From JBNLBS01 sp050303415 (lineage in GTDB: Bacteria > Pseudomonadota > Gammaproteobacteria > Methylococcales > Methylomonadaceae), in assembly GCA_050303415.1 (NCBI GenBank), contig JBNLBS010000016.1, positions 1 through 64,000 of the forward strand: a stretch of DNA of 64,000 bases, read 5' to 3'. Each line of letters starts with the position of its first letter. Positions within the stretch are counted from its first letter, which is position 1. The notes beneath the pieces are model-generated. The model had not been told where the DNA came from. It saw only the letters and a list, made by a program, of their open reading frames with translations, and ran no database searches. The position numbers and the translations under genes are program-made. This document shows, piece after piece, positions 26,810 to 35,466 of the stretch.

Positions 26810-27097
26810 ATGGCCAAAACCTATTACACCAGTGATATAGCCGTTGCCTTAAAATATGATGGCAAGAATGCGCCCAAGGTAACTGCAAAAGGTGAAGGTT
26901 TAACTGCCGAACAAATTCTGCAAATTGCAGAACGTCATGGAATCCCCTTGCAAACCGAGCCGGAGCTGGTCAAAGTTCTGGCTCAGGTGCCGTTAGGGGA
27001 TGAAATCCCTCAAGAACTTTATATTGCAGTGGCTGAAGTTATCGCTTTTGCCTATTACTTAAGCGGTAAAACACCTGAGAATTTTGAACAACAATGA
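26810..27097 (+). CDS. Stand-alone FlhB-tail (export switch) protein
   Basis: A 95-residue cytoplasmic protein resembling only the C-terminal export-switch domain of FlhB/YscU-type proteins, with no membrane part. AVALKYDGKNAPKVTAKGEG aligns with the region around the NPTH autocleavage motif, but the motif itself is missing (NAPK instead). Helices with IAERHGIPL and LAQVPLGDEIP are typical of the domain. Related single-domain proteins are known in flagellated bacteria, sometimes able to substitute for the cleaved FlhB tail. It lies between queF and psd, overlapping psd by four bases. The frame reads further upstream into queF but only the part from 26810 is family-like. Confidence 0.85.
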   Translation: MAKTYYTSDIAVALKYDGKNAPKVTAKGEGLTAEQILQIAERHGIPLQTEPELVKVLAQVPLGDEIPQELYIAVAEVIAFAYYLSGKTPENFEQQ

Positions 27098-27951
27098 CCA
27101 TTAAAGAAGCATTAACTACCCTTCCCCAATATTTATTACCTCATCATAGTCTTTCCATCTTGATGAGTTATTTAACTCATAGCAAATGTAAGCCATGGAA
27201 AAACCTGTTTATCAAACTAATTATAAAGTTTTATAAAGTTAATATGGACGAAGCGATTGAGCAGGATATTACAGCTTATGAAAGCTTTAATGCTTTTTTT
27301 ACCCGCGCCTTAAAAGCCGATGCCCGGCCAATCTGTAATACTGTTAAGGCCATAGCCTGCCCTGCTGACGGGGAAGTGAGTCAAGCCGGCATCATCAATC
27401 AAGGTGACATTTTTCAGGCCAAAGGTAAAAGCTTTTCCGCTACTGAATTATTAGGTGGAGACGTACAACGCGCCCAGCCTTTTAATGATGGTTTATTTAC
27501 CACCATTTACCTGTCACCACGCGACTATCACCGTCTGCATATGCCCATTACCGGTACTTTAAGAGAAATGGTGCATATTCCGGGGCGCTTATTCAGCGTT
27601 AATGCCGCCACCACAAACTCGGTCCCCGGCCTGTTTGCCCGTAATGAACGCGTAGCCTGCATTTTTGATACTGAAGTAGGTCCAATGGCCCTGATTCTGG
27701 TCGGTGCAATCTTTGTATCCAGTGTAGAAACCACCTGGCATGGCGTAGTCACTCCGCCGTCGCGCAAAGAAGTCAGAAGCTGGCATTATGACGACAATGC
27801 GCCAACTATCAATATGGGTGAGGAAATGGGACGCTTTAACATGGGCTCAACCATTATCGTCTTATTTGCTAAAGACCAGGCTCGTTGGGATGCAGAATTT
27901 ACTGCCGGTAAGAAAGTAAAAATGGGCGAATTGATCGGTACAACACTGTAA
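27094..27951 (+). CDS. psd: Phosphatidylserine decarboxylase
   Basis: This inner-membrane enzyme makes phosphatidylethanolamine. The proenzyme has 285 residues and self-cleaves at the glycine-serine bond in FNMGST (about 248-253), turning Ser252 into the pyruvoyl group of the small subunit. The conserved YLSPRDYHRLHMP segment and the GARNER-like FARNERVACIF are present. Its start overlaps the FlhB-tail gene by four bases. The PE it makes is the donor for EptA-type transferases such as the one at 38.7 kb. Confidence 0.95.
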   Translation: MTIKEALTTLPQYLLPHHSLSILMSYLTHSKCKPWKNLFIKLIIKFYKVNMDEAIEQDITAYESFNAFFTRALKADARPICNTVKAIACPADGEVSQAGIINQGDIFQAKGKSFSATELLGGDVQRAQPFNDGLFTTIYLSPRDYHRLHMPITGTLREMVHIPGRLFSVNAATTNSVPGLFARNERVACIFDTEVGPMALILVGAIFVSSVETTWHGVVTPPSRKEVRSWHYDDNAPTINMGEEMGRFNMGSTIIVLFAKDQARWDAEFTAGKKVKMGELIGTTL

Positions 27952-27962
27952 AAATTTCGTCA

Positions 27963-28006
27963 GGGCTCTTGCCTCAGCAATGTGTTGATGCTGAAGCAGA
28001 GCACCC
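27963..28006. terminator. Imperfect hairpin between psd and mgtE
   Basis: Between the converging psd and mgtE genes, TCAGCA (27974-27979) pairs with TGCTGA (27989-27994) and outer bases extend the stem with bulges to GCTC/GAGC. There is no T-tract, so terminator function is uncertain. Confidence 0.35.
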
Positions 28007-28008
28007 CG

Positions 28009-29382
28009 TTATAGGATATAAATGGTCGCCAAACCAAGAAAACTCATAAAGCCGATCACATCAGTGACAGTGGTTAAAATTACCGCTCCCGATAATGCCG
28101 GATCAATATTTAACCTTTTTAAAATCAAAGGGATCGCAATACCCGCAGCAGCCGCTGCAATCAGATTGATAATAATTGCCGCGCCAATCACCAGACTGAT
28201 GCCGGCATTTTGAAACCATAACCAGGCAATATAGGCAACAACCACAGCCCATAGTACGCCGTTAATCACTCCAATGAGAACTTCCTTTCGAGTCAGCCAG
28301 GCGCTGTTACCGCTGGATATTTGATTTAATGCCAGCCCCCGGATGGTCAAAGTTAAGGTTTGACTTCCGGCAATCCCCCCCATGCTTGCAACAATTGGCA
28401 TCAGTACCGCTAAAGCAACCACTTTTTCCAAGGTTTCGGCAAACAACCCAATGACCCAGGCTGCCAGAAAAGCTGTCAGAAGATTAATTGCCAGCCATAC
28501 GGTACGGCGCTTGGCACTACTGATAATAGGCGCAAACAAATCAGCCTCCTCATCCAGACCGGCAAGCCCCATCAATGCATGATCGGCTTCCGTTTTTAGA
28601 ATATAAATAACATCGTCTATGGTAATTCGGCCAAGTAATTTATTGTTCTCATCAACGACAGGAACGGAAACGGCATCACATTGCTCAAAATATTGACTAA
28701 TATCATGTTGATTGGTTGTCGCAGAAACCGCCTGGTGCTGGCTATTCATCACATCCTTAACCAATTCATCCGCACTATGGGTCAGTACTTTATTGATTAA
28801 TAGTTTACCCTGATATATTCCATCCCGATCAGTGACCATCAGGCCATCAGTATAATCGGGCAAATCATCATGTAACTGTAGATAGCGCAGCACCACCTGC
28901 AAAGAAACATTATCGCGAACACTAATGACATCAGACCTCATCAGACGTCCGGCCGTTTCCTCCTCGAATGACAGGTTAGTTTCCAGATGCTCATAGATAT
29001 CATCCGGAAGGGTTTCTTCTATTGTTTGTCTGACTGGTTCCGGCAGTTCTTGATAGATATCTGCCAAATCAACTGCTTCCATTTGCTCGGCAGCAGCCAC
29101 CAGCTCCTGTGCCGGCATATCAACGATAAGACTGCTGCGGACCTCATCGTGCAAATAGGTCAATAATTCAGCCCCGAGTGCTTCGGGGATTTGTTCCCAG
29201 AGCAACTTACGTTCTCTGGGCGGCATGGCTTCCAAAATATTTGCCATTTTTGCCGGGTAAATATTATTCAACAGCTGTTTTAATTGATCAAACTGCTGCT
29301 GTTGTAATAATTCAAAGACTTGATCCAGAGAAAAATCTAAAGCTTCCTTGGATTCGATTGAAATATTTTCCTGTTCAGTCAT
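28009..29382 (-). CDS. mgtE: Magnesium transporter MgtE
   Basis: MgtE, 457 residues, is a Mg2+-gated Mg2+ channel. It has the N-terminal helical superfamily domain (about 20-125, with ANILEAMPPRERKLLWEQIP), a CBS-domain pair (about 135-260) that senses cytoplasmic magnesium, and a C-terminal five-helix membrane domain from about 280. That domain has the pore segment VLMPIVASMGGIAGSQTLTL. It is transcribed alone, converging on psd. Confidence 0.95.
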   Translation of the reverse strand: MTEQENISIESKEALDFSLDQVFELLQQQQFDQLKQLLNNIYPAKMANILEAMPPRERKLLWEQIPEALGAELLTYLHDEVRSSLIVDMPAQELVAAAEQMEAVDLADIYQELPEPVRQTIEETLPDDIYEHLETNLSFEEETAGRLMRSDVISVRDNVSLQVVLRYLQLHDDLPDYTDGLMVTDRDGIYQGKLLINKVLTHSADELVKDVMNSQHQAVSATTNQHDISQYFEQCDAVSVPVVDENNKLLGRITIDDVIYILKTEADHALMGLAGLDEEADLFAPIISSAKRRTVWLAINLLTAFLAAWVIGLFAETLEKVVALAVLMPIVASMGGIAGSQTLTLTIRGLALNQISSGNSAWLTRKEVLIGVINGVLWAVVVAYIAWLWFQNAGISLVIGAAIIINLIAAAAAGIAIPLILKRLNIDPALSGAVILTTVTDVIGFMSFLGLATIYIL

Positions 29383-29511
29383 TTTTTACTGCATCCGTGT
29401 TGATAAAAAAACATTAAAGACTCAACAAAAAACTATTAAAGCTACTGTCATGTCTGTGTTAGCACTGTTCTATGCTAAGAAATTATAATTAATAAAAGAT
29501 CAATGTTTGAA

Positions 29512-29703
29512 TTAAGATTCCTGATTCGGGTTGTCTTTCAAATTTGGCCAATCGGCAAAGGCGAAATACCAGACCATAATGATGTTAACCACCGGGATCA
29601 ATAAAAAAAGCACATAAGCTTTATGAAAACCGGCTTTCTCCATAATTTTGCTACCCAACCATAAGGTAAAAAAAACAAATGCAGCTATTAAAAGTTCTAA
29701 CAT
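29512..29703 (-). CDS. Small two-helix membrane protein, paralogue of its neighbour
   Basis: A 63-residue protein I cannot assign. Two hydrophobic helices (about 3-19 and 30-48) flank a short loop, KAGFHKAYVLFL, and the tail is WPNLKDNPNQES. The upstream gene encodes a related protein with the same KAGFH and WPN elements at equivalent places, so the two look like a tandem duplication. Its ATG shares one base with the neighbour's stop (TGATG), indicating coupled translation and perhaps a heteromeric complex. Confidence 0.7.
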   Translation of the reverse strand: MLELLIAAFVFFTLWLGSKIMEKAGFHKAYVLFLLIPVVNIIMVWYFAFADWPNLKDNPNQES

Positions 29704-29900
29704 CAGTTTTTACCTCTTTCTTGTTGGTTAGGCCATGGCAGTAATGCCAGTTGCAAAAAAATCAATAACAAACCAAACCCGGGTAAAAATACCAATGCCG
29801 CCCAGGCCGGATGAAAGCCCGCCTTATGGTAAATCATGCCAATTGGAATGACTATCATTAAACCAACAATTATGACCTTGCCAATTTCTGGAAACAACAT
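29703..29900 (-). CDS. Small two-helix membrane protein, paralogue of its neighbour
   Basis: This 65-residue protein has two hydrophobic helices (about 7-24 and 33-53), the loop KAGFHPAWAALVFLPG and the tail WPNQQERGKN. It mirrors the 63-residue protein encoded immediately downstream. I do not recognise the family; short proteins of this layout (helix, KAGFxxxW loop, helix) occur widely as hypothetical membrane proteins. It is the first of the two-gene unit, starting about 65 bases after the P450 stop. Confidence 0.7.
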   Translation of the reverse strand: MLFPEIGKVIIVGLMIVIPIGMIYHKAGFHPAWAALVFLPGFGLLLIFLQLALLPWPNQQERGKN

Positions 29901-29964
29901 ATAAATCCCCTGGAAAAAATTACAGCAGAGTCAGTTTACCACTCACTGGTTAAAAAAATCACTA

Positions 29965-31311
29965 TTAAACCGGTTCAACTTTTAACCTGAGCCCTCCCTT
30001 TGGCTTCAGAGTCACCGCCATCTCAATTTCAGGCGGTTTATTTGATATTAAGGTAAATTTAAAATTTTGCCCCAACATTGATAACAACAAAGTTGTTTCC
30101 AATTGTGCAAAGTGACTACCAATACAAAACCTTGATCCCATACCGAAAGGAAAAAAATGATGCTTTGGGATTTTTGAGTTTAAAAAACGTTCGGGATTAA
30201 ATTGATCCGGCTGCTGCCATAATTGCGGATGATGATGGATATTGAATATGTTGAAAAATGCCAGACTGTCGCCTTTTAATGCATAGCCCTGTAACCGGGT
30301 ATCTCGCATAACTTTACGCATTAAAATACCTGCCGGCGGACTTGTACGCATGGATTCTGACAATACAGCCCGGGTGTAAACCAATTGTTCTAACTGATCA
30401 AAAGTCGCTGTTTTACCCTGTAATACTGTATCCAGTTCCTGTTTTAATTTGAGCATTACTTTAGGGTTGGCGGCCAGATAGTACAAGGTCCAAGTCATCA
30501 AATTAGCCGTAGTTTCATGACCGGCGGTAAAGATTGTAATGACTTCATCACGCAGTTGACGAGTGTTCATTTTATCGCCGGTTTCCGGATCTGTTGCTGT
30601 TAATAACAACGATAATAAATCATCATAACCGTCCATATCATTTCTGCGATTCTCAATCATGTCATAAATAATGGCATCCAGAACAGACATGGACTTTTTA
30701 AACTGACGATTTGTCGAGGTTGGCATCCATAAGGGCGGAATCAACGGATTCATGGCAGTTTTTGATGCGTAACGCAGGCATAAATCCAAAGCCGGAGCAA
30801 TTTGGCCTACCTGTTCCATTACACTGGTACTGAACATGGTGCGGGTTAATACTTCCAGTGCCAGACGCATCATTTCATCGGCAATATTCAGCTCGACCGA
30901 ATCAGGCATTGTCTGCCACTGATTCACTAATTGTTGACCAGCCAATTTCATTTGATCGAACATACCGGCAATATTCTTACGCTGAAAAACCGGTTGCATT
31001 AAACGACGTTGCTTTTGCCAAACATGCCCCTGGCTGGTTAACAAACCCTGTCCTAAAACCAAAGCCAATCCTTTTGGCCTTTTTGTATCATACATTTTTA
31101 CAAAAACATCGGCCTGCTCTATCAAAGCCTGTTCAACAAGTAAGGGATGGCTCAATAAATATGCCTGTTGTCGACCCAGTTTAAAACTGACAATATCGCC
31201 ATATTGCTGTTGCCAATTTTGCATGCAGACCAAAGGGTTACGTTTAAACTGTAATAAGTTTCCAACCAACCATTGACCATCCGGTTCCGGAACAGGCTTA
31301 TTCTGGCTCAT
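29965..31311 (-). CDS. Cytochrome P450
   Basis: A 448-residue soluble-type P450 monooxygenase. The I-helix oxygen motif AGHETT is at 263-268, the ExxR pair ESMR at 319-322, and the heme-ligating cysteine C396 in FPFGMGSRFCIG. There is no N-terminal membrane anchor and no fused reductase, so separate redox partners are needed; none is encoded nearby. The overall pattern resembles bacterial fatty-acid or terpene hydroxylases, but the substrate cannot be inferred. It lies about 45 bases after the YejM-like gene on the same strand, so it may be read with it. Confidence 0.93.
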   Translation of the reverse strand: MSQNKPVPEPDGQWLVGNLLQFKRNPLVCMQNWQQQYGDIVSFKLGRQQAYLLSHPLLVEQALIEQADVFVKMYDTKRPKGLALVLGQGLLTSQGHVWQKQRRLMQPVFQRKNIAGMFDQMKLAGQQLVNQWQTMPDSVELNIADEMMRLALEVLTRTMFSTSVMEQVGQIAPALDLCLRYASKTAMNPLIPPLWMPTSTNRQFKKSMSVLDAIIYDMIENRRNDMDGYDDLLSLLLTATDPETGDKMNTRQLRDEVITIFTAGHETTANLMTWTLYYLAANPKVMLKLKQELDTVLQGKTATFDQLEQLVYTRAVLSESMRTSPPAGILMRKVMRDTRLQGYALKGDSLAFFNIFNIHHHPQLWQQPDQFNPERFLNSKIPKHHFFPFGMGSRFCIGSHFAQLETTLLLSMLGQNFKFTLISNKPPEIEMAVTLKPKGGLRLKVEPV

Positions 31312-31354
31312 AAAGTCAACATTTTTCCGAACGACAAAATACGATTCTGGATTA

Positions 31355-33226
31355 CTATTTAATAAAACGTCTACTATCGCTTATCACACTGCTCAGTTGA
31401 TCTTCATACTGAGCAAGTACTTGTTTCTGTCTACTGCGTTCAATACGTTGATCATCGTGATCATAAATATCATAATGAAAATAATCACGCCCGGTAAATG
31501 GGAAAGCTATTTTATAGTGCTCATCAAATACAGCCATATAATTATAGTTACCGGCAACCAAATAAGGCAATGGGGTAAATAAATCACCTGCCAGGGAGTA
31601 ATCATGTTGCTTACCGCTCACCCCCAGTTGTGATAGCAGGGTTTGGGGTATCTGTATATGCGAGGTGCGCTGTTCAATTACTTGCGGTTTGATTCCCGGA
31701 ATATGCAGTACCAGCGGCACATGAATCTGTTCTTCCGGAAACGAAGAACTGTGTCCGTGCCCCCAATGGCCCTTTTCCATAAACTCTTCACCGTGATCAC
31801 CGGTAAACAGGACGATGGTATTACTCATCAGTCCTTGTTGTTCAAGATAGGCCAGTAAACGCCCGACTTCTGCATCAATATGATGAGCGGCATTAATATA
31901 GCGGTTATGAATTGCCTCAATATTATTCATCAGATTTAATTTGGCATAATTCATCTCTTGCAGATAGTCAGGCCTGATTACCGCTTGTTTTGGAAAGGTA
32001 TACGGGGCATGAGTCGATTCAAAAAACATGAATTGGTAAAAAGCTTTGTTTTTATCACGTTGTGACAAATGAGCGATGATGTCCGTAATATTCTGGCTAT
32101 CTCTTTGCCATGGTTCTCCGTCTTGCAGTTCCTGCATAAATTCTTCTGAAATGCCACTAAATGTGGTATGTCTTAGTTCAGGATAATTAAAACTCTGACT
32201 GGTATTTAATGCCAACTGGTAATGCTTTTGCTGCAACACATTCATTAATACCGGTGCAACGCGTTGTTCTTCAAAGCTGTACCAATAAGGTGCATATATG
32301 CCGTAAAACATTGATAACATGCCCATTCGAGTCCGGTTGCCGCCGCTATAATGTTTGTTAAATTTTAGTGACTTACCTGATAGCGCCCACAAATTAGGGG
32401 TTATTTCAGGGTCCAGCAAATCCCATCGAAATGATTCCGCCACCAGCATTATAATATTAGGGCTAGCTCCAGAAGCAGTAGTTTTTACCGCCGACAAGGG
32501 ATAAGCAACCTCACCTTTAGCCACTTTAAACTGGGTCATACTGGTTTGTTCAACGCCCATCTGTGTTAAAAAACTTTTGGCGCTACTGTGCAAATGAAAC
32601 GGAATAATATTGCCCAAACGTAAATATTTTTCCTGCCCTGTATAGGTGCTATAGGCATAAATGCTTTCTTCCGCAAACAAAACCATCAGCATAATACTGA
32701 TAAACGAGACAAAAAAGCGTCTGGATAAAGCAGGTTTATTTTTTATTAACAGGTGAACTAAATAAAGCACCACTGCCATCGCTAAAAAAACAAAAATAAC
32801 TTCTAGTGAAATCGTTTGCATGGTTTCTGTTGTTGCACCTAAAGCCGCTACGCCGCCAGGTGTGATTAACAGGTTCCAGACAAAACCGTTAAAATGATAA
32901 GCATAAAGCTCAAATAAGCGTAGATCACCATATAAACACAACACTAGAATTGTCGCCAAAAACCAGGCTGTTAGATAAAGGACAGTACTATAGGTTTTCT
33001 TGTCTTTTTTAAAGATTCTAAACAGATAATAAACTATTGTTGTAATGAGTACCGGTAGCATAAGGTAGAGTGCTGCATAGCCGGCTGTTGCCGCCAGCAA
33101 AAATACTTGCTCCTTTAAAGTTTCTGTTTCTGAATAGCTCCAGAACACAGTAATCAATAAAAAAACAATCACATAAAGTACAGCAAAATAGGTACGTAAC
33201 ACTGACGCTACGGAAGATAATGACAT
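31355..33226 (-). CDS. YejM/PbgA-like sulfatase-fold membrane protein
   Basis: A 623-residue inner-membrane protein with five N-terminal helices (to about residue 190) and a periplasmic alkaline-phosphatase/sulfatase-fold domain. The domain shows IIMLVAESFRWD, the SGGNRTRMGMLSMFYGIY segment characteristic of the YejM group, and FTGDHGEEFMEKGHWGHG near the C-terminus. YejM (PbgA/LapC) controls LPS amount by sensing periplasmic lipid A in enterobacteria; whether this protein is regulatory or a real transferase is open, as metal-site residues look more complete than in YejM. The ATG at 33226 is preferred to a TTG just before it. A hairpin separates it from the upstream six-gene operon. Confidence 0.82.
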   Translation of the reverse strand: MSLSSVASVLRTYFAVLYVIVFLLITVFWSYSETETLKEQVFLLAATAGYAALYLMLPVLITTIVYYLFRIFKKDKKTYSTVLYLTAWFLATILVLCLYGDLRLFELYAYHFNGFVWNLLITPGGVAALGATTETMQTISLEVIFVFLAMAVVLYLVHLLIKNKPALSRRFFVSFISIMLMVLFAEESIYAYSTYTGQEKYLRLGNIIPFHLHSSAKSFLTQMGVEQTSMTQFKVAKGEVAYPLSAVKTTASGASPNIIMLVAESFRWDLLDPEITPNLWALSGKSLKFNKHYSGGNRTRMGMLSMFYGIYAPYWYSFEEQRVAPVLMNVLQQKHYQLALNTSQSFNYPELRHTTFSGISEEFMQELQDGEPWQRDSQNITDIIAHLSQRDKNKAFYQFMFFESTHAPYTFPKQAVIRPDYLQEMNYAKLNLMNNIEAIHNRYINAAHHIDAEVGRLLAYLEQQGLMSNTIVLFTGDHGEEFMEKGHWGHGHSSSFPEEQIHVPLVLHIPGIKPQVIEQRTSHIQIPQTLLSQLGVSGKQHDYSLAGDLFTPLPYLVAGNYNYMAVFDEHYKIAFPFTGRDYFHYDIYDHDDQRIERSRQKQVLAQYEDQLSSVISDSRRFIK

Positions 33227-33251
33227 CAATACAAATCTCGAAGAATAAAGC

Positions 33252-33281
33252 AGTAGTGTTGCTTAATAAAGCAACACTACT
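33252..33281 (-). terminator. Strong hairpin between TPR and YejM-like genes
   Basis: A 13-bp perfect stem (AGTAGTGTTGCTT and its complement) with a four-base loop lies between the TPR gene stop and the YejM-like gene start. Downstream on the minus strand is GCTTTATTCTT rather than a full T-tract. It may be a leaky terminator or an mRNA-processing hairpin marking the operon end. Confidence 0.65.
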
Positions 33282-33331
33282 CTTAATGGAAGTTAAAACT
33301 AGTATATATAGAATATATGACGATAAAGTGA

Positions 33332-33964
33332 CTATTTAAGTTCACTGAGTGCATGTTTAATTTCTTCCCTACGCCCCTTATCCGCCAACGGTCGATTGTT
33401 ACGAGCCGGCGCATTTAAAGCTTTCTGATAATACTCAACAGCTTTCTCGCGCTCGCCCTGGGTTTTTAAAAATTCAGCATAGAAAAAATTGGCATCAATA
33501 CTATTTGGATTTTTTTCTATGGCTGTTTCCAGGTTTTTTCTCGCGAGATCATCATCGCCAAATGAAATTGGCCAACCGGGGACTTGATAATAAAGTGCAC
33601 CCAATGAAGTATAAGCGCCACTGTCCAAAGCATCAGGATTCAACTCTATCGCCCTCTCCAACAAGGCCTTTGCCTGTTTGACTGATTTTAATGCGCTAAA
33701 ACCACCTTCGGAACCTGCCAGAGTACTCAAAATAATGGCCTCCCAAATCATGGCTTCAGGGTTATCAGGATTCGCATTGTTATATTGATGAATATTTTCC
33801 GCCAATGTTTTAAATGCCTGTTCCTGTTTCTGTTTTTCAGTTGCATATTTTGCAACCGCCCATTGCTGTCTAAAAGCATGCACTTGCTCAGACACATCCA
33901 TACTGGCCATCGCACAGGTGCTACTCAGTAGAACAAATATCAATAAAATTTGTTTGATTTTCAT
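33332..33964 (-). CDS. Periplasmic TPR protein
   Basis: A 210-residue protein with a Sec signal peptide (about 1-20, ending STCAMA) and tetratricopeptide-type helical repeats. The clearest are at about 115-150 (GAYTSLGALYYQVPGWPISF) and 150-185 (NSIDANFFYAEFLKTQGEREKAVEYYQKAL). TPR proteins scaffold complexes; the partner is unknown. It is the last gene of the six-gene operon, overlapping the SDR gene by four bases, so its product is likely part of the same process but acts outside the cytoplasm. Confidence 0.85.
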   Translation of the reverse strand: MKIKQILLIFVLLSSTCAMASMDVSEQVHAFRQQWAVAKYATEKQKQEQAFKTLAENIHQYNNANPDNPEAMIWEAIILSTLAGSEGGFSALKSVKQAKALLERAIELNPDALDSGAYTSLGALYYQVPGWPISFGDDDLARKNLETAIEKNPNSIDANFFYAEFLKTQGEREKAVEYYQKALNAPARNNRPLADKGRREEIKHALSELK

Positions 33965-34785
33965 GCTTCTTTCCTGTTAGTTAAGGATTGTGAGTGTAAA
34001 AAGTGTTTTAACTGCTTTATCTGCTTTCTCACACCGGAATCGACTCGACGTGGAAAAATACTGTTAATACGTACAAACATTTTTTCCGGGAAACCAAGAT
34101 AAGTGTCTTTTTTATCTTTTTTAATTGCCTTAATAATTTTGCCTGCCACCCATTCAGGCTCATCCAGGCGGAAACCGATTTTTTTCGCAAGTTGATAAAA
34201 ACTCTCAGAATTCATGCCGGTTTTAGTTGCCCTGGGTGAAATATAACTGACACCAATTCCTGTTTTGTATAGTTCTCTTCGTAAGGCTTCGGAGAATCCG
34301 CGTAGACCAAATTTGCTGGCCGAATATACGCTATAGCAACCAAAACCGATAGAGCCGAAACTTGAACCAATGTTGACAATACGACCTGAACCTTGATTCA
34401 ACATAAACGGGAGTAACTGTCGGATGAGTAGTACAGGCATGGTTAAATTCGTTTGAATAATGCTTTGAATACTTTCTTCAGACTGTTGATCGAATAGAGT
34501 CAGTTCTGATACGCCGGCATTATTAATCAATAAATCAATTCGACCGTATCGTTTCCTGGCCTTATCGATTAACTTCTGTCGACCTAGCTGGGTATTTAAA
34601 TCTTCGGCAACATAAAATGCCTGACCATGTTTCTTTTGTATCTGTTTGAGCAATTGATGCAATTTAGCCCGGTTTCGCCCAGCCAATACCAACTTGACGC
34701 CCTGGTCAGCCAACTGTTCAGCCAATGCCCAACCGATCCCCCCTGTGGCTCCGGTAATAATGGCTACTTTGTTATTTAACTTCAT
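33961..34785 (-). CDS. Short-chain dehydrogenase/reductase
   Basis: This 274-residue classical SDR has the nucleotide-binding TGATGGIG at 11-18, NNAG at 88-91, and the catalytic Ser141/142, Tyr154 and Lys158 (YSASK). An arginine after the second beta strand (AGRNR) suggests NADP(H). The tail is basic and has a hydrophobic C-terminal stretch, as in SDRs acting on lipids. It overlaps both neighbours by four bases, so it is firmly part of the operon. It probably reduces or oxidises the intermediate made by the operon's metalloenzyme or ligase. Confidence 0.88.
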   Translation of the reverse strand: MKLNNKVAIITGATGGIGWALAEQLADQGVKLVLAGRNRAKLHQLLKQIQKKHGQAFYVAEDLNTQLGRQKLIDKARKRYGRIDLLINNAGVSELTLFDQQSEESIQSIIQTNLTMPVLLIRQLLPFMLNQGSGRIVNIGSSFGSIGFGCYSVYSASKFGLRGFSEALRRELYKTGIGVSYISPRATKTGMNSESFYQLAKKIGFRLDEPEWVAGKIIKAIKKDKKDTYLGFPEKMFVRINSIFPRRVDSGVRKQIKQLKHFLHSQSLTNRKEA

Positions 34786-35441
34786 TCCGCCCCCTGAAAA
34801 GGCAAGCTTCTGAAGATATCGCCGTATAAACGATACATTACCCGGGCAGTCTGAATAATTGCCTGCTGGTCATCCACTTGATCCAGACGATTCAATAAAC
34901 TTTCCAGCGTCTGCATATGTGATATATCCAAGGATCCATGCGAAGTTAAATAGCTGAAGGCATTATCTGGCAACCCCATATTGGTCTTGATCGCCTTAGC
35001 TGCCTGTGTTGCCAAAGCAATACTGGTACCTTCCAAAACCAGCACCATGCCAAAAAAACCGACAGGATTGCGGCGATTAACCACATCGTAGGCATAGCCC
35101 ACCATGATATCTGTTTCTATACTAGGTGCACCGGAACGGACAGCTTCGCTGTCTTGATTACAAGCTTTTATATCATTTAAAATCCATTCCTGATGCCCCA
35201 TTTCCTCCTCAATATATTCACCTACCGCCTCCCTTAACCATTCCAACCGTTCAGGCAGACGTGAGCCACAGGCCATTAATAAGGGCACAGTATGTTTAAC
35301 ATGATGATAGGCCTGAATTAAAAAGCTGATGTAGGTATTTAATTCAATCTTCCCTTCTACTCCAGCCTGCAGTACCGGTATCGATAACAACAAATCACGG
35401 TCTTGTTGAGTTTCATTTTGTAATCGGTTAAAAAATGTCAT
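34782..35441 (-). CDS. Heme-oxygenase-like diiron (HDO) family enzyme
   Basis: A 219-residue all-helical protein of the TenA-like 'iron-containing redox enzyme' group, the family of UndA, SznF and BesC. Candidate metal ligands by eye are Glu78-80 and His83 (EEEMGHQEW), Glu137 (LEGTS) and Asp172/His175 (SLDISHM), with the AYHHVKHTVP helix at 44-53. UndA-type relatives use O2 and iron to decarboxylate or oxidise fatty acids. It lacks the TenA thiaminase cysteine signature. It sits between the hemolysin-family gene and the SDR in one operon, which supports an oxidation step on an acyl substrate. Confidence 0.75.
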   Translation of the reverse strand: MTFFNRLQNETQQDRDLLLSIPVLQAGVEGKIELNTYISFLIQAYHHVKHTVPLLMACGSRLPERLEWLREAVGEYIEEEMGHQEWILNDIKACNQDSEAVRSGAPSIETDIMVGYAYDVVNRRNPVGFFGMVLVLEGTSIALATQAAKAIKTNMGLPDNAFSYLTSHGSLDISHMQTLESLLNRLDQVDDQQAIIQTARVMYRLYGDIFRSLPFQGAE

Positions 35442-35466
35442 GTTTTTTCTGATAATTTAATAAAAA

